From Zymoseptoria tritici IPO323 (lineage: Eukaryota > Ascomycota > Dothideomycetes > Mycosphaerellales > Mycosphaerellaceae): DNA of 64,000 bases. The notes under the pieces were generated by a model that worked only from the letters and a program-made list of their open reading frames with translations, had not been told where the DNA came from and searched no databases. The DNA is taken from the NCBI RefSeq assembly GCF_000219625.1, contig NC_018214.1, forward strand, positions 2,108,001-2,172,000. The letters run 5' to 3'. Shown piece after piece: positions 55,267 to 64,000 of this stretch. Position 1 is the stretch's first letter. Every line of letters starts with the position of its first letter. The position numbers were made by a program, and so were the translations under genes.

Positions 55267-56066
55267 GGCGACGAGTGTGGTGTTTGACGATTAAGCCGAA
55301 TGGAAATGTCGTTTGGAGATGAGAGACGAGAGATGGTTGAACAGAAAACGGCGGTTCTTCTTCCAGCTTATGTATTGCCTGCTTAAGCGTTCTGGTCGAG
55401 CCAGGTGGTGCAACGCCAACGTCTAGATCGTGGTGTGACTTCGTGTTGCATCGAACCATCAGGGGCCGGCGACCGGAAGTGGTCAAGCCTCAATCAACAA
55501 TGCGCACTGCTCACCTGAGTTTTGCAGGGTCAGGGGTGTTCTGGCGGGGCTGGAAATTGGGTTTGTTTTGTCTTCCTTGCACATCAGGCCATTGACCCTC
55601 GAGCGACATGTGAGTCTGGATCGCTCTGAACGCTTCCGCTGACATTGCAATTTCCAGAGTGTTGTGCCAGCCCTGCTTGGTGTGGTTACTGACGCCAAAG
55701 CATCAAGCAAGAACGACTGGCCGGGTCTTGAAACGAGCGCCGGCACTGCCGGTCAGCGCTGTTTTGGTGGTTCTATGCGTGGAATGGCTCATAGTTCTGC
55801 GGCGGCACGCCTACGCTGAGTGCGAATTAGCAGCCTCCGGTTTCCGAGCCACTGCAAGCTCGAGGGTATGTCCATTCCTGTCCAAAGAGACATCGATCAT
55901 TGGGCCATTGACGGCCAGCACTATTCCTACATGAATTGCTCTGCAGGCTGTGATTCGACGTCGGCCTGATGAGACATCATGATCCATATGAGAGAGGGTT
56001 CGAATCAGCAGACCACAACTTCAACCCCTTGGCAGACACTGCGAGACAGTGTGACATGTCCATACG
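55267..56066. other. Intergenic region, no gene seen
   Basis: 800 bp between minus-strand genes. A GGTTCGAATC word near 56000 recalls a tRNA B box, but no tRNA can be folded around it. Confidence 0.45.
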
Positions 56067-57027
56067 CTACGCCAATTTCGCCGGCTGCTTCACACCCGCT
56101 CGATGCTTCTTCGATGCTTCCGAGAAGGTGATGCCATTCTTGATGTCTGCGGCCATCCTCTCGTCTGCTTCGACCTGCGAGCCAATCAAATCAATGGCTT
56201 GTTCGGCGAGGCCTTGTGGTAAGCAGACGACGCCGTTGAGGTCGGCGATGAGGATGTCGCCGGGATAGATGGTCGTGTCTTGATCTGAGCTGTTGAGTCT
56301 GACAGGCACATCGATCTTCGACGAGGAGAGTTTGTCAGCTTCTTCTGGTTGCTCTTTGGAAGGTTTGCTCGGCTGGACACTCACCTCACTGACCCGCGCT
56401 ACTTCTTGCGGTGCGGTTGTGCCGACATCTCTGGCGAAGACCTGATTGCAAACAGCAGTCAGTCCAGTGTCTTGTGCGATCTTGAACATGCAACAGAACC
56501 GACCGGATACTCCAGATCCCTATGCTCCTGCAAATCCCTAAGTCTCCCGTCGATGATCGTGCCCACCGCACCCGAAACCTGAGCCCGAGTACTCATCAGT
56601 CCTCCGTAGCACGCATTGATCATCTTGTTCGGCGCAGAGATGAACACAATAGCGCCTTTTGGAATGGAGTCGATCTGGTGGAAGCATCAGCTCTCGAATC
56701 CAGCAGATCCAACATGGAGAGTCTCGCGAGATGGGAATCTTTCGTACGTAATGCCCACTCGGCTTCGGCTCATTCTCGTAGTTCTTGCGGACATATTTGA
56801 CTGTATACGCCGGTCCGATGATTTTTGCGGGACCAGATTGTCGTTGCGGAGACCACATTGTGATGCCCGGTAGGAAACCACCGTGAGGGACTTTGAGCTT
56901 GATGAGGGCGTCGGCTACATCGCAGCTGTTGGAATTAGCGTCAGAATCTGGTGATGCGGATGGACTGGGAGGGAGATATAGACCTGGTGTAGCGTTCCAA
57001 CGCCTTCACGATGCTGGAGGAACTCAT
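56067..57027 (-). CDS. RraA-like protein (HMG/CHA aldolase family)
   Basis: Five exons, 57027-56984, 56925-56748, 56674-56504, 56441-56385 and 56315-56067, encode 232 residues, the normal family length. Signatures are CDVADALIKLKVPHGGFLPG, IIGPAYTVKYV, HYIDSIPKGAIVFISAP, the G-x-x-x-D-G-x-x-R-D motif in GTIIDGRLRDL, FARDVGTTAP and YPGDILIADLNGVVCLP. RraA-fold proteins include 4-hydroxy-4-methyl-2-oxoglutarate aldolases and oxaloacetate decarboxylases, and fungal members have no settled substrate. The intron at 56316-56384 has no stop and a length divisible by three, so retention would add 23 residues between RVSE and IDVPV. Splicing restores the family sequence. Confidence 0.88.
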
Positions 57028-57675
57028 GTTGTGACGGGAGGAGATGTTGTGAGTGCGGAAAGAGGGCTGAACAAGTACTGCGAGAAAGGCGACTTGGCGG
57101 TCTAGCTGGCTAGAAAGAGGACAAGGAAGCTGCAGTAACAAGCAATGGATAATGATTCTATGGTAACATGTATTGAGGCGTGGCCGTGAGCTGGTGCTGA
57201 GCTCTAGGAGCTGGTTTTCAATCCTGGTAGTCACTCCGATATCGGCAAACAATCGAAAACAAGAAGCCTGACTCGACATGCTTAACAAGCTTGCATTCAT
57301 GATAGCCGGTCGTCCTTGATCGTCGTATGATAGAGGTGCCAGAAGAGCCAGATTGTCGTACAGGACAGCTAGCAGACGTATTGAATGGGCATACAGGTGA
57401 TCTAGCAAGACATGCTGAAGCCGCTGTACAGGTGTGTAAGTCGACACGCTAAGTAGTCGTACAGATACCGTGATAGTTATGCTATTTGCCTGGCCTATGT
57501 AAGCACAAGAGTTGTTGGTCTCTATTTCGAGCCGTTGCTGTCGGCCTCAATACTTCTATCGATCTTCTAATCTATCGTGGTCATTCATACAGTGCGTCTT
57601 TTTCCCAAAACGCCAACGCTGCATATGCATCCAGTACCCGTCTGTACAATTCACTTCCAACCAATGCATCTCCCC
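57028..57675. other. Intergenic region with a degenerate repeat tract
   Basis: About 650 bp between the RraA promoter and the ABC transporter 3' end. Repeat-like sequence at 57290-57480 is listed separately. No gene was seen. Confidence 0.5.
57290..57480. repeat. Degenerate repeat tract related to 21890-22175
   Basis: Read on the minus strand it contains TGTACGACTACTTAGCGTGT, CCTGTACAGC and CCTGTACGACAATCT, words close to those of the tract at 21890-22175. Units are poorly conserved. Confidence 0.4.
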
Positions 57676-60600
57676 TCACTCCGCCTTCTTACTAGCCTTC
57701 GTCCGCAACTTCATCAACAAATATACGCACCCATACGAGCTGAAAGCAAACAGCACCACAATTCCCGCATCCCTCCATCCATCGCTCTTCTTCGTCAAAT
57801 TGAGGCCATATAGGTAATCCGCTCCAGTCCGGTACTGGCACACTTCACAACCGCTCGTCGCCTGCGGGTTCAGCAGATTACTCGTCCGGCCCATGCCTTG
57901 CAAGAAACCCGCCAGATATTCCTGGCACGTTTGTCCAGCATTCGGGGTGTCGAAGACGGCGAGCTCGGAGGTTTTGCAGGTGACGGGTACGTTCCAGGTG
58001 GTGAAGACAAGGAGGCTACCCATTAGATAGTTGAAAGGATTGAGATAATAGAACCAGTAACGCCAGAAAGGCTGGATTTGGGCGTAGGGGACGAGCACAC
58101 CGCAGAAGAGGGCGAGCATGCTGATAATGAAGGGGTTGATGAGGGAGGCGAAGAGGGCGTTTGGAGCGTAGGCGGCGACGAATTGGCCGATACCTAGATA
58201 GCTGGTTAGTGGTGTGCTTCAAGGCTTGGGAATAGGAGTACGTACCGGTGTAGATGAACTCGTAAAACAACATGACGAAGAAGACGGCGCCGGCGGAACT
58301 GCTGGCGGCGGGGAAGCCGACGGTGTAGTAGAAGCACACGAAGTAGAGCACCGCGCAGACGACGAGATAGGGGATCTCGCTGACGATGAGCCCAGTGACA
58401 AAGGCGGACCAGTGGTACATTTTCGACTTCTTCTCTCTCGCTTCGTAGAGATCGCGGCGCTCGAGGAAGAGTGGTTGAAGTTGGGCGATAACTCCAGGCG
58501 CGACGAAGATGAAGTTGAACAGGGCGAAGAGGCGGAGTTGAAGGTCCTGCACACTGTTGCCGATCTGCCAGAATGTGAAACCGTTGAATAAGGCAGAACC
58601 AATGTGCAGCATGAATTTGTTATCGGTGTAGTCGTTGTTGCGGAAGAGGGAGATGTTGTTGCGGTTCGTGACGAGTTTGATCTGTGTCCAGAGGGATGTG
58701 GCGAATTCGCGACCGTCGTCGAGGGTGCCAGGGGGTTTGCTGGCGGCGTCGGAGACGATGCGGTCGAGCTCGGTGGTCATGGCGGAGTGCTCGGGTGAGT
58801 CGAGCCAGACGCGGTTCCAGTCTTTGTCTTTGCTGAGGGTTCCTGATACCACGTCGATCATGTGCTCGGCCGGGTTTGCGTTTTTGGGGCAAGGAGCATC
58901 GTAGCGTCCAAAGTAGTCCTTGACGGTCTGGCCGTTGTCGCCGATGTCTCCGAAGTAGACTGTCTTACCACCTTTGGCGAGTAGCAAGAGTGTGTCGAAT
59001 TGAGCAAAGAGAGATGCCGATGGCTGATGGATTGTGACAAGTACAGCTTGTCCCACGTCAGCCAGCTTGCGCAAGAAGCGTACGATGTTGAACGCAGCCT
59101 GTCCGTCCAGTCCGGACGTGGGCTCATCCAGGAAGATCAAGATGCTAGGCTTGGAAACCAATTCCACGCCGATGGTCAATCGCTTCCGCTGCTCGACTGA
59201 CAGACCGGCGTAAGTGGTGCCAATGAGTGTGTTCTCGATGTCGTGCATCTCAAGAAGGTCAATGATTGTGTCGACATATTTCAGCTTATCCTCGCGTGGG
59301 ACATCGCGAGGTTGCCGAAGCAAGGCAGAGAATTCGAGTGCCTCGCGGACGGTAGCTAATGGCTCGTGGATGTCAAGCTGCTCGCAGTAGCCGGCGGAAC
59401 GTTGAAAGGAGATGGGCACATCTCGACCGTCGACCAGAATGCTACCCTTGATAGTGCCCTCGGTTTTCCGTTGCGCCAGAACATCGAGCAGGGTCGTTTT
59501 ACCGGCCCCTGAGGAACCCATGAGAGCGCCCAGCATACCGGGCTTGACCCAGCCTTTGACATCGTCGAGCAAGACTCGATCTCCGGTGGGAGTCTTGACC
59601 GTATAGGTAAGGCCTTTCCAGGTGAAGACGGAGGTATTGCGAATGAGCTGGCTGTCAACGTTGCCGTCTTTCTCCTTGTCTTCCGCGGTCTTCTTCTCAC
59701 TCATACCAGCTGGCTGCGCCTCCTCATCATTCATTAGGTGAGCAGCCTTCTTCGCCTTCTCGCGGGGGATAACCAAGAAACCACTGTTGCCTGAGACTTG
59801 ACTCCAATTGCTGGTGAAGTAGATCGTCAGAGCGACGAAAAGTAGCCACCAGGCCCAGAGGACTCCAAAGTTACGCCAAACATTGGAGGGCGAGTAGGAG
59901 AGACTGTCGAGATACTGCTCGCCGGTGACGATGGTCGATCCTCGTGGTGCACCTCGGACGCCAGTGCAGGCCTGGAAGGCTGAGTCGGCGTAGCCTGGTC
60001 CGTTCGGTACGAGATTGTTGTTCGCGCAAGGTATGACTTGATTGCTAAATTCGTTGCCCATGAGAGCCTCGAATCCATAAGCGAGCGGGTCAATCCAGTA
60101 AATCCTACACAAAGTTAGTAATGCTATCTACGCGGGCGGAAGTATCGACACTCACCAGACAAACCAAGGATGCATATTCGGCTTCGGCAACCTAGAAAGC
60201 AATGTCAGCATTCATGCTCCACTCCACATATACGGACATATACTCACATATAGCCCGTGTACATGATCAACGCCGACACCGCAAACCCAGAGACCTTCGA
60301 CGCCGCATCAAACGTCGCACATCCAGCACCGATCATGCGGAAGAACGCGGTGATAGCCATGCTCGTAGCGAAGAGGATAGCCCAATAGGTAAAGAATGCC
60401 GCAGCGGTCGGCTTCAGGCCTGTCAACCAGTACATTGGCAAGGAGAGTAAGGTAACCTGGACGATGATGATCGGAATGTCGGCGGTGATCTGCGCTACGC
60501 AGAACGCTGCTGGGTGGTAGTATGCGAAACCTCGGTGTTTCGCTAGAATAGGGCGAGCGCTGAAGGAGTCTGTCACTTCATTCATGGCCACGAGAGCGTT

Positions 60601-62289
60601 GTACAGGAGGGAGAAGAAGAGGGCGCCGCCTTTGATGAAGAGACCGGATGAGTTGGCAGGAGCGTTGTAGAAGATGGAGCCGGCGATCAGAGCCTGAGAG
60701 ACGGTCGAGATTTGCTTGATGAAGAACGTGGCTTTGTCACCCCATAGCAATTGGTATTGCCGGATGACGGATGTCTGAACTTGGGTGTAGAAGCTGGTGG
60801 TAAGGGGAGACTTCTTGGGAAGACTTTTGTGCTTCTCTGCCTGAACGGCCTCGCAGAAGGTCTGTGTGCAGGTTTTAGCCTCTTCGGTATCTGAGTAGTC
60901 GTACTCCTGCTCCATGCGGGCCTTGATGTTGCTCTTTTGGTATGCTGCGCGGACCTCATCGGCGTTACGAGGGAAACGGTCTTCGTATTCATCTCGTATG
61001 CGGCGTTCGGTGGGAACAGTAATGCCGGTCAAGAAGTCTGCGACATTTGCGCCGTCTGTGCAGACGAATCCGAGATCCTCCATGAATGGTTTGGCCTGGG
61101 ACATTGGACCATAGAAGATCTCTTTGCCTTCGTCAAGAACGAGAACCTGTGCAGTGTTAGTCATCGTGATCAGCGATAGAAGTGCGACCTCCGTGGTCCT
61201 GCTCGGCTTGCACCTCGGGAGCTCGGATTGCGCACTTGTAGCAGGAGAATGATGGTATGCTCACCTTGTCGAAGAGCTCGTAGATACCATTGCCCGCTTG
61301 GTACAACGTAACTATTGAGCTCAAACCCAGCACATCTGTCATCGCTCGGACGCATCTTGTGTATTCCAGTGCTGTCGATGCATCCAGTCCGCGGGTCGAA
61401 TTGTCCCAGCACACGACAGTAGCCCGAGCGGCCATGGTCTCCAAGATCGACACTCGCTTTCGTTCACCTCCACTGACACCTCGGACGTACTCATTACCGA
61501 CCTTGGTATCATCGGTGTGCTCAATGCCCATGGACTTCAACAGGAAGTCCCGCTGTGCCTGCTGCAATTCCTTTGCACTGCTGAAATTCGATGGAACGTT
61601 GTATGGAACCTTCATCCGTGTCGCAAAGTCCATGGTCTGGCCGACGGTGAGCGTTGGAAAGAAGAGTTCCTCTTCTGTGTTCATGACGATCTGGCCTCGA
61701 TACTGCTGGGCCTGTTTGTGGTCCATCGATCCGTATTTGACATCGCCGTCGATTTCCGCATAGCCCAGTCTTCGATTCGCAAGAATCTTCAGAAGGGATG
61801 TGCAGCCTGCGCCAGGACGACCGAGAACGAGAAGCATCTCACCAGGCTTGACGCATCCGTGAGACTTGTCCACGATCGTCTTGAGCGGAGGCTTTTGCCG
61901 GCCTTCCTTGATCTTTTTGGGAATGTTGAATTGCGAGATGACATTTTCGGCAAAGGCAGCATCGGCGCCGATGCCTTTGATCTGCGAAGAGCCGTTAGGG
62001 ATCGTTGAGTTACCAATACGCAACCATCAATACTTACGTCCAGGTCAGTCCAGGTAATCCCTAGCTTTTTGTCCTTCGCACCATCATTCTCGTTTTGTTG
62101 CTGCGTTTGCTTCAATTCTTCTGTCAGTCCCCAGTCGGCGGCCTTTTTCGTGGAATCATCACTGCTGCTGGTGCTCTCCGGATATGTCTCTTCTTTCGGC
62201 CTGTTGCTAAATGTTCGCGATAGCGTGCGGTACACTTCTTCTCCGGTCCCCGTCTGCACTCCCCACGACGACGATCTTTGCAGCGTCAT
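57676..62289 (-). CDS. PDR-type ABC transporter (full-length ABCG)
   Basis: Six exons, 62289-62038, 61981-61265, 61146-60248, 60191-60156, 60104-58246 and 58193-57676, encode 1426 residues. The order is NBD1-TMD1-NBD2-TMD2. NBD1 has the degenerate Walker [10 protein letters not shown] and signature [10 protein letters not shown], typical of the fungal PDR group. NBD2 has GSSGAGKTT, a non-canonical [10 protein letters not shown] signature and [13 protein letters not shown]. Between TMD1 helices lies the PDR loop with [13 protein letters not shown] and [11 protein letters not shown]. Exon 4 is only 36 nt ([11 protein letters not shown]). Members export azoles, phytoalexins and other toxic compounds at the plasma membrane. 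It lies just upstream of the RraA-like gene on the same strand. Confidence 0.95.
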
Positions 62290-63760
62290 GGTCGTTTGTC
62301 TGAACGAAAGAAGAAAATCGAAACCAATTGTATCAAGGACAAAAGGTCAACGCCAATGAGACGGACCGATGCTCCGAGATATGTATTGAGAATCAGAAGA
62401 AGACGTTCTCAGATGAAGATACTCATCAATGACGGTTAGTGCAAGGATGATTTCTCAGCACGTGAAAGACATGGTCGGGATCACGGACATGTACCTGAGC
62501 CCGGATGTGAAGAAATGGCGAACAAAGAGATGCGCGGTGCATGAGTCGCGAACGAGTGATGACACACGGAGTAACGGACCTTCGGGGTTACGTTATCCAC
62601 GATTTGCCCGGCGTGGCTTTTCGGGGGTTTGAGTTGGATACGGCAGATTCCTGACTTATGAATCAGCCAAGAGTGCAGCTCTTCGTGGTCCAGGCCGATG
62701 TCGTTTGACTCCACATCGATCGTATGCTGAGTCGATGTTGATGATGCACCGAGATAGTTCCAGGGCGAAAGCCTTCTCGTTCACGCTGTTCGCAGATACC
62801 CGTCTCCGGATTCGGACATTGTAGAACGCGGCTTGGTTGCCAAGGATGGAAATGGCCGGGGAGATGTTCTCGAGATCCAATCTTCTGTGGAACACAGAAC
62901 GATGCGAGAAAAGTGACCGTCGATCGAGGACACGGGCATGAATGAGAATGAAGGAGCCTTCAAATGAGGTTGCTCGATCTCAACAAAGGAGCTTTGCGGC
63001 CGTGATTGAATGTCGTGTTCTCTTCAGAGTTGTTTCTCTTCAGAGTCGTGGCTCAGAAGCGCTACGTCGATCTCTGAGTGCTGCGGCGTGTACGTGCTGT
63101 CTTCATTAAAAGGCGAAGTGAAGTTGAATCTCTCCTACCTCCACTTCAGGCGCGACGAGGAAAGAACGACAACCTAAGGTATGGTTATGTAAGCGAAGTC
63201 CATCGGCCAAGCTGATTCGGGCTAGCGCACTGCATTCGAGAAGTTGCCTTGTGACTTGAAGCAACCCGACCGTCGCACATATCGTTGCTACTTTGATCTT
63301 GTAGGACGCTTCGCCACGTCGTCCGTTGTACGCGTGTTGATATCCACCGCCAGGATTGTTCTCAACGAAGCGATTCCGACCTTGCGAAGCTCCACGCAGT
63401 CCAGCTGTTTCTCGAGCTCGTGACAAGCGCCGACCTTGAACCGCACGATTGCACGATTGCACGATTGCACACTTTGCTCACTCGGACGGCCTTCACGCGC
63501 AGCTCATCCTCGAGGAAGTTCAGACAGCCTTCTGGATTCGTTCCGTCACCTCTTGGAACAGCACACAGCCTTGTCGAGTCACGATCGAATCACCAAGTGC
63601 GCGGGAGAACTCCCACTGAACCACCATCGCTCCCCGGGTGGCCGCAATCTGCGCAGAAGAAGGAGATCTATACTACATGCGGCGCGTGTCGTAAACCCAA
63701 CAGCATCCATCAGTATCCAAGGGCTGCGAGAGCTCGGAACAGGAGGAACAGACCGACAGG
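62290..63760. other. Divergent promoter region
   Basis: About 1.47 kb between the minus-strand ABC transporter and the plus-strand gene at 63761. No gene was seen. A short 8-bp triplet repeat is listed separately. Confidence 0.5.
63443..63466. repeat. Three tandem copies of GCACGATT
   Basis: An exact 8-bp unit repeated three times, about 300 bp upstream of the gene at 63761. Confidence 0.95.
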
Positions 63761-64000
63761 ATGGCACCCGATCGAGACAACGCCGTGCACTCCGACGCTG
63801 AAAATGGAGAGAAGCCAGTACGAGAGCAGCTGAAGAACGCGCGGATCACACAAGAACGCGCTGCGGTCACATCAGAGCCTTCGAACGGTGAGCCCATGGT
63901 GGAGGACAACACCAGCAGCGTCGATGATGGTACCCTCAAGCCTCAACCGCGGGCAGAACTTCGGCGAAAGAGAAGCTACGAAGAGGTCGATGATGCCAAT
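63761..64000 (+). CDS. N-terminus of a possible Ran-binding protein (Yrb2/Hba1-like), 3' truncated
   Basis: An open frame of 80 codons from ATG 63761 to the window edge. It begins MAPDRDNAVHSDAENGEKPV, continues EQLKNARITQERAA, and reaches an acidic stretch and ELRRKRSYEEVDDAN. The charged, disordered start with a basic RRKRS followed by acidic residues resembles the N-terminus of fungal RanBP3-type nuclear export cofactors. The Ran-binding domain would lie beyond the window, so the assignment is tentative. The coding frame itself looks genuine. Confidence 0.55.
   Translation, partial: MAPDRDNAVHSDAENGEKPVREQLKNARITQERAAVTSEPSNGEPMVEDNTSSVDDGTLKPQPRAELRRKRSYEEVDDAN

Noticed and set aside
55990..56010. 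GGTTCGAATC word resembling a tRNA B box
   Set aside because: The flanking bases do not form a T stem, and no A box or acceptor stem can be placed upstream.

Overview
The window reads as chromosomal DNA of a filamentous ascomycete. The genes have short GT-AG introns (about 45-135 nt). They belong to fungal families: UstYa/DUF3328, Zn2Cys6 regulators, the signalling mucin Msb2, sedolisins, PDR transporters and small secreted cysteine-rich proteins. Overall gene style suggests Dothideomycetes, perhaps Capnodiales or Mycosphaerellales, but that is inference. I see no intact transposon, rRNA, tRNA or CRISPR array. Exon coordinates were set by hand from splice signals and reading-frame continuity.

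Layout. 0-17 kb is mainly housekeeping: a truncated glycerate-kinase-like gene, cystathionine beta-lyase, a Sel1-repeat Nif1/Dsf2-like protein, a repeat-rich hypothetical protein, a secreted alpha/beta-hydrolase, an 8-Cys small secreted protein whose last exon is easily missed, ribosomal protein S17 and mitochondrial Hsp70. 17-25 kb holds an APH-like kinase, a zinc alcohol dehydrogenase and a six-exon secreted sedolisin.

25-33 kb is an accessory island. It has two adjacent small secreted Cys-rich proteins, then a six-exon UstYa-family gene transcribed divergently from a 77-residue secreted precursor with a Lys-Arg site and six cysteines in its last 20 residues. The divergent promoter contains a 75-bp repeat. 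A 2H phosphoesterase-like gene follows. UstYa proteins act on ribosomally made, Kex2-processed peptides in known dikaritin pathways, so this pair is the best candidate for an undescribed system.

33.7-39.2 kb is a possible catabolic mini-cluster: a sugar-type MFS transporter, a Zn2Cys6 regulator and an inositol-monophosphatase-like enzyme. An 8-mer (CGGCTCGA) recurs in its promoters. 39.7-54.1 kb returns to core genes: adenylate kinase, LETM1/Mdm38, Msb2 with about 13 tandem repeats, glutamate 5-kinase and a predicted mitochondrial protein of unknown family. 54.6-64 kb has a 14-Cys secreted-protein gene interrupted by an in-frame TGA, an RraA-like protein, a full-length PDR-type ABC transporter and the start of a gene that may encode a Ran-binding protein.
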